This document shows, one piece after another, positions 1 to 7,603 of a stretch of DNA of 21,616 nt (position 1 is the stretch's first letter; each line of letters begins with the position of its first letter). Under the pieces are notes generated by a model that had not been told where the DNA came from, searched no databases, and saw nothing but the letters and a program-made list of their open reading frames with translations. A program made the position numbers and the translations under genes. Source of the DNA: Flavobacteriales bacterium UBA3477 (lineage in GTDB: Bacteria; Bacteroidota; Bacteroidia; Flavobacteriales; Schleiferiaceae); NCBI GenBank assembly GCA_002378005.1, contig DFQY01000013.1:1-21616 (forward strand), given 5' to 3'.

Positions 1-18
1 GCAGCTTTGATGAAATGA
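1..18 (+). CDS. C-terminal end of an upstream gene, probably murG (partial)
   Basis: The first six codons read A-A-L-M-K-stop, with the TGA at 16-18 lying inside an ATGA overlap with the murC start at 15. An open frame that enters from the window edge and ends in the 4-base overlap used by the following genes is best explained as the last codons of the preceding dcw gene. In Bacteroidota this is usually murG, which makes lipid II from lipid I. The identity rests on expected gene order only; five residues cannot identify a protein. Confidence 0.45.
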   Translation, partial: AALMK

Positions 19-1319
19 CGAGCCTGAATTCACATATGGTCTTCATAGGCATAGGCGGCATTGGCATGAGCGCCATAGCACGCCATTGCTTGCGCCAAGG
101 CAAACCCGTTTTCGGCTATGATAAGGTCCGCACGGAACTGACCTCCTTGTTGGAATCCGAAGGCGCCATCATTACCTACGAGGAAAACATCGAGAGCTAC
201 CCGGGATGGGCACCAGAGGATACCACGGTAGTATTTACACCAGCCATTCCAAAGTCTAATGCTTGGATGTCCTTCTTTGGGCCTTTCGCGCCCATCAAAC
301 GCGCACAAGCCTTGGCAGGAATTGCCAATGAAAAGCGGTGTTTGGCGGTAGCAGGAACTCATGGGAAAACCAGTACATCCGCTTTACTCACCCACATCCT
401 CACAGAGGCCGGCCAAGACCCCACAGCCTTTATTGGAGGCATCATGTCCGGTACCAAAACGAATTACAGGCTGGGCAATGGCCCTTGGGTCGTGGTGGAA
501 GCCGACGAGTTCGACCGCTCCTTCTTACATTTGCACCCTGAAGCTGCCGGCATCACTACTGTTGATGCTGATCACCTAGATATTTACGGAGATGAAGATG
601 CCTTAGCGGAGGCTTTCGCTGCGTTTAGGGACCAAATTTCCTCTTCCGTTTTCACCCCCACCGGATTGGAAAACACCACCGCCGTAGGCACTGCCGGAAG
701 CCATGCTTGGGCAAGTGATATCAAGCCTGAAAACGGCGCCTTCCACTTCACCCTGCACCTCGCTGGTGAAACCGTACAAACCGCCTTGTACATGCCAGGT
801 CATCACAATGTATCGAACGCTGTATTGGCAGCTTCCTTGGCACATTACGCCGGCGTCCCAGTGAGAATTATTGGTCAAGCCATTGAAAGCTTTGTAGGCA
901 TCCGACGCCGGTTCGAGTACCACTTGCAACGGCCCATTGCCTTGATTGAAGATTATGCCCATCACCCCACAGAGATCAATGCGCTCCTCGGTAGTGTGCA
1001 AGCTCTATATCCAAACGGAAAGATTTGCCTTTGTTTCCAACCGCACCTGTTCAGCAGAACGCGTGATTTCATGGACGGCTTTGCCAGAGCACTAGACCGT
1101 GCTGATGAAGTCCTGTTGCTGCCCATTTATCCTGCCAGAGAAATGCCTATTGAAGGCATCACCTCAGAGGCTCTCGCTGCAAAGATGAAAAAGGCTCGAG
1201 TGGTGAAAAAAGAGGCACTCGCAAGAGCTATTAAAGCCACTGAGCCGAGTGTTGTATTGGTCGTTGGCGCCGGTGATATCGGCGACCTTGTTCCCATGAT
1301 TAAAGCCGAATTCGCATGA
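15..1319 (+). CDS. murC: UDP-N-acetylmuramate--L-alanine ligase MurC
   Basis: This cytoplasmic ATP-dependent ligase joins L-alanine to UDP-N-acetylmuramic acid, the first step of peptide stem synthesis in peptidoglycan. The 434 residues show the three Mur ligase domains: an N-terminal Rossmann part with GIGGIGMSA (residues 12-20), the central ATPase with the P-loop GTHGKTS (114-120) and the EADEFDRSF acidic motif (162-170), and the C-terminal domain with YAHHPTEI (314-321) and FQPHLFSRTRDF (341-352). YAHHPTE and DADHLDIYG are typical of MurC. Mpl, the related recycling ligase, is the main alternative, but the position just before ftsQ favours MurC. It is slightly short for the family (usually about 450-480) with nothing evidently missing. 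The start at 15 gives an ATGA overlap with the upstream stop, and the stop overlaps the ftsQ start by 4 bases, which suggests translational coupling. Confidence 0.96.
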   Translation: MTSLNSHMVFIGIGGIGMSAIARHCLRQGKPVFGYDKVRTELTSLLESEGAIITYEENIESYPGWAPEDTTVVFTPAIPKSNAWMSFFGPFAPIKRAQALAGIANEKRCLAVAGTHGKTSTSALLTHILTEAGQDPTAFIGGIMSGTKTNYRLGNGPWVVVEADEFDRSFLHLHPEAAGITTVDADHLDIYGDEDALAEAFAAFRDQISSSVFTPTGLENTTAVGTAGSHAWASDIKPENGAFHFTLHLAGETVQTALYMPGHHNVSNAVLAASLAHYAGVPVRIIGQAIESFVGIRRRFEYHLQRPIALIEDYAHHPTEINALLGSVQALYPNGKICLCFQPHLFSRTRDFMDGFARALDRADEVLLLPIYPAREMPIEGITSEALAAKMKKARVVKKEALARAIKATEPSVVLVVGAGDIGDLVPMIKAEFA

Positions 1320-2044
1320 GAAAAATGAGAATCTTACAGCGTATAGGCATTGTCATTGGACTTGGCTTGGTCATTTGGGTCTTTATTGGGGCCCAATTAA
1401 GCGCGCATCTATGGACCATCACCGATCACGAAATTTCGTTTGAATACCCTGAAAACCAACGAATTGTAAACGAAGGAGCCGCCAAGAAAACCGTACAAGA
1501 ATTCCTAGCCTCACAAGCCGATAGTGCCGCGATAACGATGGACTTGCATTTGTTAGAAACCTCTTTGGAAGCACTGCCATACGTGGCCGAAGCGCAAGTA
1601 TATTGGAATTTAAACAGCACATTGGTCGTGGAATTGCGTGCAACACAGGCGAGAGCCAAGGTTTTCATGGAGCAATCCAAATATCTCCTCACCCAAGGAG
1701 GGGCTGTTTTGCCGGCGCCAAAATCTGCCCAAATAGACCTTATGGTGTGCACTGGGTTGCGTGATAGTGCCGAAGCTGCACAAGCCGCGCATACCCTGGA
1801 TATCATCGAAGCCTCAAAATGTTACAATGCATCCGGGCTCGCACAGATTCATTTCGAACAAGACCACATCCGCATCACTCCCCGTGGTGCCGGACACAGC
1901 ATAACAGGCAATAGAGACGAACGATTGGCAAACGATCTGGCCAAACTGGCGGCCTTCTACGCTGCGAAAAGCGACGAAGAATTGGCCACCCTACGCCACC
2001 TCGATTTGCGATTTAAAAACCAAGTAGTAACCACCGTACAATGA
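1316..2044 (+). CDS. ftsQ: Cell division protein FtsQ (DivIB-type, POTRA domain)
   Basis: FtsQ is a bitopic inner-membrane protein that scaffolds the divisome together with FtsB/FtsL-type partners in the periplasm. The 242-residue product starts with a short basic cytoplasmic end, then one hydrophobic segment (about residues 10-28). A POTRA-like region follows, recognisable from LEALPYVAEAQV and the next strand STLVVELRATQARAKVF (about residues 78-113). The rest fits the beta domain of the family, which is poorly conserved. The usual family pattern after the strand (wP...E..P) is degraded here, so the call relies on topology, the LPYV motif and the position between murC and ftsA. The start lies in the ATGA overlap with murC and the stop overlaps the ftsA start by 4 bases. 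A second in-frame ATG three codons downstream could also serve as start. Confidence 0.9.
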   Translation: MRKMRILQRIGIVIGLGLVIWVFIGAQLSAHLWTITDHEISFEYPENQRIVNEGAAKKTVQEFLASQADSAAITMDLHLLETSLEALPYVAEAQVYWNLNSTLVVELRATQARAKVFMEQSKYLLTQGGAVLPAPKSAQIDLMVCTGLRDSAEAAQAAHTLDIIEASKCYNASGLAQIHFEQDHIRITPRGAGHSITGNRDERLANDLAKLAAFYAAKSDEELATLRHLDLRFKNQVVTTVQ

Positions 2045-3405
2045 CACAACAAGCCCCACTTGCCGTAGGATTGGACATCGGTACCACCAAAATTGTGGCC
2101 GTAGTCGGCCGCATGAACGAGCATAGAAAAATAGAAGTTCTTGGCATCGGAAAGAGTAAGAGCTTAGGCGTGCAACGCGGTGTTGTCGCCAACATCACCT
2201 TGACCATTGAGAGTATTCAAGCGGCTGTGAAAATGGCGGAAGAGAACTCTGGGCTCAAGATCACCGAAGTAATGGTGGGTATCGCCGGACAGCACATCCG
2301 TTCGATGCAGCACAGCGACTACATCATGCGTGAGGATGCTGAGGCCATTATTGATGTAACGGATTTAGACAAATTGGCCAAAAACGTACATAACCTCGTA
2401 ATGATGCCTGGGGAGCAAATCCTTCATGCCCTACCGCAAGAGTACAGGGTGGATGGAGATAGCAACATCATCAACCCACAAGGGATGTACGGCTCGCGCT
2501 TGGAAGCAAACTTCCACATTGTCGTGGGGCAAATTGCTTCGATCAAGAACATTGCGCGTTGTGTCGAGCAGAGCGAACTAAAAGTAGGTGATATCACCCT
2601 AGAGCCCCTTGCCTCTGCTGCCGCTGTGTTGGCAGAAGAAGAAAAAGATGCCGGCGTTGTTCTCGTGGACATCGGTGGGGGTACGACGGATGTAGCCATT
2701 TTCAAGGACAGCATCATCCGACATACAGCCGTAATTCCGTTCGGCGGTAAAGTCATTACCGAGGATATCAAGGAGGGCTGTGAGATTATTGAAAAACAGG
2801 CCGAGACCCTCAAAGTAAAATTTGGTTCCGCGTGGCCCGGAGAGAATAAAGAGAATGAAATAGTGAGCATTCCCGGGCTTCGAGGAAGACCACCAAAGGA
2901 AATCAGCCTGAAAACCCTGTCCAAAATCATCAACGCCCGTGTGCGCGAGATTATGGAGAGCGTCATTGCGGAGATTCGCAACTACCAGCAGAACGACCCA
3001 CGCAAGCGCTTGATTGCGGGGATTGTATTGACTGGGGGTGGATCCCAATTAAAGCACATGAGCCAATTGGTCGAATACCTCACCGGAATGCCTACCCGTA
3101 TTGGGTATCCGAACGAGCATTTGGCCAGCGGGTACGCCAAGGAATTGGCCAGCCCTGTATATGCCACCTCCATCGGATTGCTCTCCATGGCTTTGGAAAC
3201 GACGGCACATACCATGGCATACGACCCCACCGAAACAGATACCCCTATTGTGGAGGCCGAGGCAGAAGCCCCAGAAGTACAAGAAGAGGAAGGATCCCCA
3301 ACTCAAACCGGAAGTACTAAGGCACCTCCTCGCAAGGATCCTTTCTGGAAAGGCTTTATCACAAATATTAAAGATTGGTTAGAAAACGACGAAGACGTAG
3401 AATAA
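2041..3405 (+). CDS. ftsA: Cell division protein FtsA (actin-like FtsZ membrane anchor)
   Basis: FtsA is an actin-fold ATPase that polymerises at the division site, binds the C-terminal peptide of FtsZ and anchors it to the inner membrane. Visible motifs are phosphate-1 LDIGTTK (residues 11-17), the FtsA-specific 1C/SHS2 region that follows IRSMQHSDYI (87-95), phosphate-2 VDIGGGTTD (209-217), and the adenosine motif VLTGGGSQL (329-337). After residue 395 comes an acidic, disordered linker (PIVEAEAEAPEVQEEEG), then a C-terminal amphipathic segment with bulky residues, DPFWKGFITNIKDWLEND (433-450), which is the expected membrane-targeting helix. At 454 residues it is longer than E. coli FtsA (420), mainly because of this linker. 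It overlaps ftsQ by 4 bases and lies one base before ftsZ, so the two partners are made from one message. Confidence 0.97.
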   Translation: MTQQAPLAVGLDIGTTKIVAVVGRMNEHRKIEVLGIGKSKSLGVQRGVVANITLTIESIQAAVKMAEENSGLKITEVMVGIAGQHIRSMQHSDYIMREDAEAIIDVTDLDKLAKNVHNLVMMPGEQILHALPQEYRVDGDSNIINPQGMYGSRLEANFHIVVGQIASIKNIARCVEQSELKVGDITLEPLASAAAVLAEEEKDAGVVLVDIGGGTTDVAIFKDSIIRHTAVIPFGGKVITEDIKEGCEIIEKQAETLKVKFGSAWPGENKENEIVSIPGLRGRPPKEISLKTLSKIINARVREIMESVIAEIRNYQQNDPRKRLIAGIVLTGGGSQLKHMSQLVEYLTGMPTRIGYPNEHLASGYAKELASPVYATSIGLLSMALETTAHTMAYDPTETDTPIVEAEAEAPEVQEEEGSPTQTGSTKAPPRKDPFWKGFITNIKDWLENDEDVE

Positions 3406-3406
3406 T

Positions 3407-5833
3407 ATGATGGACGACGGATTGCAATTCAACCTCCCCAAAAACCGCAGCTCTGTGATTAAGGTCATCGGAGTAGGCGGCGGTGGATCCAATGCGGTGA
3501 ACCACATGAAGAATGTTGGCGTGAACGGTGTAGATTTCATGGTCTGCAATACCGACGCGCAAGCCCTTTATCACAGCCCAGTGGCCAATAAGGTTCAGCT
3601 CGGTGCTTCGTTGACAGAGGGCTTGGGTGCCGGCGCAGATCCAAAAATAGGGCGCCAGGCCGCTGAAGAAAGCATTGGGGAAATTCAAAACATACTCGAA
3701 ACCGGCACCAAGATGTGTTTCATCACCGCCGGGATGGGCGGTGGTACCGGAACCGGTGCTGCACCTATAATCGCCAAAGCTGCCCGAGATATGGGCATAT
3801 TGACTGTAGGTATTGTGACCTCTCCTTTCGGTTTCGAAGGAAAGATTCGCAAAGCTCAGGCAGAGGAAGGCATCAAGGCCATGCGCGAAGCTGTGGACAG
3901 CTTGATTGTCATCAACAACGATAAACTGCGCCAAGTATATGGCGACCTAGGTTTCCGCAATGCCTTTGAAAAAGCAGACGAAGTGTTGGCCGGTGCGGCA
4001 AAGGGAATAGCCGAGGTTATTACCAACCACTACACCCAAAACATCGACTTGCGCGATGCAAAAACGGTTTTAGAAAACAGTGGAAGTGCCTTGTTTGGAA
4101 CCGGTGAGGGAACGGGAAGCAATCGTGCGGAGCTTGCCATCGGGGCAGCACTGGATTCACCGCTCCTCAACGACAACCAGATCAAGGGTGCGCAAAACGT
4201 CCTGCTCCTACTCACCTCAGGAAGTGGCGAGCATGAAGTAACCATCGATGAAATAGGCGAAATCACGGATCACATTCAACGTGAAGCCGGCGGTAATGCG
4301 AACGTCATAATGGGTATTGGCGCCGCGGAAGAAGAAGGGTCTAAGATCACTTGTACGATCATCGCAACAGGATTCCCAACAGGAACTCGCATGCTACCTA
4401 CTGATAAAGTGGAGGTAGTGAAATACGATCTTGATACGCAGGAATCTCAGGTACACGCGCAAGAGGTCATTGCAACTCAAGAAATCATCGAAGCAACACC
4501 ATCACCTGTTGCCGAAGATAACGAGCGCATTGTGATGGATCTCGGCGAGGCTGAGGAGGAGGAAGCGGCTATGCCGGCACCTCTCATGGAGGAGGCGCCA
4601 GAGGTCGAGATGGACGAAGCACCAGAGATGGAGACTGCAATCGAATTAGAGGAAACTCCGGAGGTGATGGCTCATGACGAACTCGAGGCGGAGGTGGCCG
4701 ATGAAGAAGAAGACCCTATGATGGGATTCCCGCAGATGCCAGAAGAAGATCACGAAGAGCGTTTTGAAGACACGATAGAATCGGACACTAATCTTGACGA
4801 GGAGCCTACGGTACATGTACTGGAATGGGACCTTGAAGAGGAGGATGAAGAGGCCCATGAGAGCATTGTTTCTGCCGAAGAAGCCAGCATCTTACCAGTA
4901 GTAGATGAAGTGGAAGACGAGGAATTCGAAGAACTTCCTGTGGGGGAAGAGACAGAGGAAGTAGAGGAAGCGGCCGAGCCAAACCTTGCGGGGGGTTGGG
5001 ACCTATTCTCAACTGCGCACGAGCCGGAGGAGGAAGAAATAGAGCTAACCTTTGTAGATGATGAAGATGATGGGGAGGTAAGCATGGAATTTGACACTCC
5101 TACAGAGGAAAAAACTCCGTTCGATGCCCCAGCACCTGCAGATCGCGAAAACAACCATGGAATGGTGGAGGCACAAGCAGCGCCTGCGATGCCTGAAGCC
5201 ATGGATGCGCCTATTGAAGAAGAAAGCACCTTTAGTCTCGATGACATCGACGGTGATGGGTTTTCATTGGAAATCGAAGAAGTAGATACGCTGAGGGCGG
5301 AAGATAAAGAGGCTCCAGAAGAGAGGGATTACGACCCTTTTGAGATGAGCCTTAGCGACATGCCCGAACTCAAAGCCAAGGCTGATCTAGAAGTTGTGGA
5401 AAGTAGTTTCACCCTTCCTTCGACGGAGTTCGACATGCAACCAGAGGCTTCTGTAGATGCCGTAGAAGTAAGCACCATGGAAGAGGATCCAGATTTGAAA
5501 TTTGAGATCAAGGCCTCTGAAGTGGTGGAAGAATTGAAAGAAGAGGCCGAGGCAAGTGTGGAACAAGCGATGGACCAGCCCATTTCTCAACTACCCAAAC
5601 GCGCCGCTCAAGAATTGCCCAACAAGATTCAAGAGCGCATGAACAGATTGCAGAAGTTCGGCTACAGATTCAAAGAAAACCTCACCGAGGTAGAACGCAC
5701 TCCTGCTTACAAACGTCAAGGATTAGACGTTGACCTTGAACAAAAGAGCGGTGAAAAGCCTTCTAGCCTCGGAGTAGACTCCGAAGGAAACATCAGGACG
5801 AATAATTCATTTTTACACGACAACGTGGATTGA
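3407..5833 (+). CDS. ftsZ: Cell division protein FtsZ with very long acidic linker
   Basis: FtsZ is the tubulin-like GTPase that builds the cytokinetic ring. The core (about residues 14-335) is intact: GVGGGGSNAVNHM near the start, the tubulin signature GGGTGTGAAP (111-120), and the catalytic T7 loop NIDLRD (212-217) with Asn212, Asp214 and Asp217. The linker, about residues 341-730, is mostly Glu/Asp, with Ala, Pro and scattered aromatic residues. The end is typical of Bacteroidota: an Arg/Lys-rich helix (NKIQERMNRLQKFGYRFKEN), TPAYKR at 765-770 and the terminal tail NNSFLHDNVD. At 808 residues it is about twice the E. coli protein (383). The single open frame and the authentic tail argue against a frameshift or fusion artefact. 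An alternative start ATG lies one codon downstream. It sits one base after ftsA and one base before the YqeY-type gene. Confidence 0.97.
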   Translation: MMDDGLQFNLPKNRSSVIKVIGVGGGGSNAVNHMKNVGVNGVDFMVCNTDAQALYHSPVANKVQLGASLTEGLGAGADPKIGRQAAEESIGEIQNILETGTKMCFITAGMGGGTGTGAAPIIAKAARDMGILTVGIVTSPFGFEGKIRKAQAEEGIKAMREAVDSLIVINNDKLRQVYGDLGFRNAFEKADEVLAGAAKGIAEVITNHYTQNIDLRDAKTVLENSGSALFGTGEGTGSNRAELAIGAALDSPLLNDNQIKGAQNVLLLLTSGSGEHEVTIDEIGEITDHIQREAGGNANVIMGIGAAEEEGSKITCTIIATGFPTGTRMLPTDKVEVVKYDLDTQESQVHAQEVIATQEIIEATPSPVAEDNERIVMDLGEAEEEEAAMPAPLMEEAPEVEMDEAPEMETAIELEETPEVMAHDELEAEVADEEEDPMMGFPQMPEEDHEERFEDTIESDTNLDEEPTVHVLEWDLEEEDEEAHESIVSAEEASILPVVDEVEDEEFEELPVGEETEEVEEAAEPNLAGGWDLFSTAHEPEEEEIELTFVDDEDDGEVSMEFDTPTEEKTPFDAPAPADRENNHGMVEAQAAPAMPEAMDAPIEEESTFSLDDIDGDGFSLEIEEVDTLRAEDKEAPEERDYDPFEMSLSDMPELKAKADLEVVESSFTLPSTEFDMQPEASVDAVEVSTMEEDPDLKFEIKASEVVEELKEEAEASVEQAMDQPISQLPKRAAQELPNKIQERMNRLQKFGYRFKENLTEVERTPAYKRQGLDVDLEQKSGEKPSSLGVDSEGNIRTNNSFLHDNVD
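4427..5598 (+). other. Acidic low-complexity linker region of ftsZ
   Basis: This segment encodes roughly residues 341-730 of FtsZ. On the DNA level it is full of GAG/GAA/GAT runs; on the protein level Glu and Asp make up about a third of positions by eye, with almost no Lys or Arg until the last 60 residues. Short hydrophobic-aromatic islands recur inside it (for example HVLEWDL, GGWDLF, ELTFVDD, SMEFDTP, STFSLDD, DGFSLEI, DPFEMSL, SSFTLPS, TEFDMQP, LKFEIKA). It should be intrinsically disordered. Linkers of variable length are normal in FtsZ, and long ones are known in this phylum, so this is an extreme of a known trait. Confidence 0.85.
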
Positions 5834-5834
5834 T

Positions 5835-6281
5835 ATGGCTTTAGAAGCAACCATTATGGCCCACCTCAAAGAGGCCATGAAAGCAAAAGACAAAATCACC
5901 CTTGAGGCCTTGCGTGCCATCAAGACTGCCATCCTTAACGAGAAAACCGCGGCTGGCGCCAAGGAGATGACTGAAGCCGATGAGCTCAAGTTATTGACCA
6001 AGCTGCGCAAGCAGCGCCTGGAAAGCGCTACCATCTTCCGCGAGCAAAACAGGTTGGATTTGGCCGAACCGGAAGAAGCGCAGATCGAAGTCATCGAACG
6101 CTACCTTCCGGCCATGATGAGCGAAGATGAAATCCGTGCTAAAGTGGCGGAAATCATTGCGGCTACAGGTGCAAGTTCAATGGCAGATATGGGTAAGGTC
6201 ATGGGTCAAGCCACTGGCGCCATGGCCGGTCGTGCAGACGGCAAGGTCATCAGCGGAATCGTCAGAGAGCTACTGAGTTAA
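5835..6281 (+). CDS. GatB/YqeY domain-containing protein
   Basis: This 148-residue cytoplasmic protein is a stand-alone YqeY domain, the helical domain also found at the C-terminus of the GatB subunit of Asp/Glu-tRNA amidotransferase, where it contacts tRNA. The function of the free-standing form is not firmly established. Family features are the N-terminal helix with LKEAMKAKDKITLEALRAIKTAI, the EIxVIERYLPAMMSEDEI segment (about residues 83-101), and the C-terminal GKVMGQATGAMAGRADGKVISGIV (about 119-142) that marks YqeY. Length matches the family (about 150). It starts one base after the ftsZ stop and is followed by an intrinsic terminator, so it is the last gene of the division operon; ftsZ followed by a yqeY-type gene is a recurrent arrangement in Bacteroidota. 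Confidence 0.93.
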   Translation: MALEATIMAHLKEAMKAKDKITLEALRAIKTAILNEKTAAGAKEMTEADELKLLTKLRKQRLESATIFREQNRLDLAEPEEAQIEVIERYLPAMMSEDEIRAKVAEIIAATGASSMADMGKVMGQATGAMAGRADGKVISGIVRELLS

Positions 6282-6301
6282 ATTGACACAATCTTAATCT
6301 T

Positions 6302-6331
6302 AAAAAGCCCGGAATTCTCCGGGCTTTTTTT
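6302..6331 (+). terminator. Rho-independent terminator of the dcw operon
   Basis: A perfect 7-bp GC-rich stem (gcccgga at 6307-6313, tccgggc at 6318-6324) closes a 4-base loop and is followed by seven T. The five A at 6302-6306 can extend the stem with the T run, so the element could also work on the opposite strand. It lies 20 bases after the YqeY-type gene stop. Confidence 0.93.
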
Positions 6332-6358
6332 GTTACTTTAACCTTCCTGTCAGAAAAA
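6332..6358 (+). promoter_or_regulatory. Short leader of the surface-protein operon; promoter unresolved
   Basis: Only 27 bases separate the terminator T run from the next start codon. TACTTTAA at 6334-6341 resembles the Bacteroidota -7 box (TAnnTTTG) only partly, and no TTG-type -33 element sits at the right distance upstream. A promoter must therefore overlap the terminator, lie within the YqeY-type gene, or the operon depends on read-through. The ribosome-binding context is A-rich (agaaaaa before ATG), which is normal for this phylum. Confidence 0.25.
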
Positions 6359-7603
6359 ATGAAGAACGGACTTATACTCTTGATATTCTGCCTTTTAGGC
6401 CAGACTCTCGCGGCCCAAGACCGCACGGTTCGTCTCATGACTTACAACATATTGAACTACCGCAATACTACTTCGTACTGCACAGGGTCCAATAATAACT
6501 CCTCCAACAAGGAAGCTGCGCTTGAAACCATCGTCCAAGCCATTGAGCCAGATCTCGTCGTTTTAAATGAGATAGGGAGTAACCCAAACAACCTCACCTA
6601 CCTGCTCAACAACAGTTTCAATACGGGCAGCACGACCCACTGGTCTATGGCCCAGCACACCCACAATGGGTTCTCCTCTTTGGTCAATGGCATTGCCTAT
6701 CGCAATGATGTGTTTGGCATCACCAACCACTGGACCATTACCAAGGATGTGAACAATAGCAATCTAGTCAGATTGATTGATGTGGTGAGGTTTTATTACA
6801 AGGACGCACTCCTCCAAGGAAATTCGGATACCGCCTCCTTTGTGGTCATAGCCGCGCACTTTAAGGCAGGGAGCACTTCTTCGGACGAGGCCGAGCGTGA
6901 GCGCGAGGCTGAGGCCATCATTGATTGGGTGGACAGCCATTCCTACGAGAACATTTTATTGATGGGTGATTTGAACACTTATCACAGTAATGAAGATGGG
7001 TTCCAAAATCTAGTCGCAGGCAACACCTTCCGTTTTGAAGATCCTGCGACCTCTATTGGGAATTGGCACAACAACAGTTCTTATGCCTCCTTGCATACGC
7101 AGAGCACGCGAACCTCGGGCAATTGTCATTCAGGTGGTGGACTAGACGATCGTTTTGATATGATCCTTTGCTCAGAATCCATCACGGAAGGCGATGCGCA
7201 GATGACCTATTCACCGAACACCTATATCGTGGTGGGAAATGACGGCAATCATTTTAATAATGCAGTGAATTCGGGGACCAATTATAGTGTGGGCAGCAGC
7301 ACCCTCAGTGCGCTCTACACCCTTAGCGACCACCTGCCCGTCATTGCAGACTTTGATCTGGAAGGACAGCATTTGGGTGTAGCGAGTACAGAAGTGAATT
7401 GGACTCTGCCTAACCCTATGCCTCCGGGCTACACCTTCGATAATGCGGAGGGGCACGAACTGCAACTGTATACCCTCGGCGGCCAATTGCTTTGGAAATC
7501 GAAGGACTTGCAGGCCACCCTACCCTATGTAGCGCCGGGCGTTTATCTGCTTTGGAAAACTGCGCCACAGGGGCCACAAACCGCACGAATTAGCATCCGA
7601 TGA
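6359..7603 (+). CDS. Secreted endonuclease/exonuclease/phosphatase (EEP) family enzyme with T9SS sorting domain
   Basis: This is a DNase I/exonuclease III-fold hydrolase of phosphodiester or phosphomonoester bonds, predicted to be exported. Residues 1-20 form a signal peptide ending AAQ. The EEP core shows the expected metal and catalytic positions: Asn30 in TYNILNYRN, Glu71 in VVLNEIGS, His167 in AAHFKAG, Asp204 and Asn206 in GDLNTY, Asp267 in DRFDMIL, and Asp324-His325 in SDHLPV. The site therefore looks complete. From about residue 341 a beta-rich tail follows (PNPMPPGYTF, LQLYTLGGQLLW, APGVYLLW, ARISIR), which fits a type A T9SS C-terminal sorting domain. Substrate cannot be read: DNA, RNA, sugar phosphates and sphingomyelin are all used by this superfamily. 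It is the first gene of a seven-gene chain and overlaps the next gene by 4 bases. Confidence 0.9.
   Translation: MKNGLILLIFCLLGQTLAAQDRTVRLMTYNILNYRNTTSYCTGSNNNSSNKEAALETIVQAIEPDLVVLNEIGSNPNNLTYLLNNSFNTGSTTHWSMAQHTHNGFSSLVNGIAYRNDVFGITNHWTITKDVNNSNLVRLIDVVRFYYKDALLQGNSDTASFVVIAAHFKAGSTSSDEAEREREAEAIIDWVDSHSYENILLMGDLNTYHSNEDGFQNLVAGNTFRFEDPATSIGNWHNNSSYASLHTQSTRTSGNCHSGGGLDDRFDMILCSESITEGDAQMTYSPNTYIVVGNDGNHFNNAVNSGTNYSVGSSTLSALYTLSDHLPVIADFDLEGQHLGVASTEVNWTLPNPMPPGYTFDNAEGHELQLYTLGGQLLWKSKDLQATLPYVAPGVYLLWKTAPQGPQTARISIR

Noticed and set aside
2424..3306. Several minus-strand open frames inside ftsA
   Set aside because: They lie fully within the certain ftsA gene, lack recognisable motifs, and are rich in residues expected from reversed codons.
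4750..5247. A 165-codon Ser-rich open frame on the minus strand within ftsZ
   Set aside because: It is the antisense of the Glu/Asp-rich linker: GAG/GAA/GAT codons read backwards as CTC/TTC/ATC or TCx frames, giving artificial Ser runs. It has no signal of a real protein and ftsZ is certain on the other strand.
4427..5598. FtsZ length as a frameshift, fusion or assembly artefact
   Set aside because: The frame is continuous and the genuine Bacteroidota FtsZ tail is present at the end, so the long middle part is a linker within one gene.
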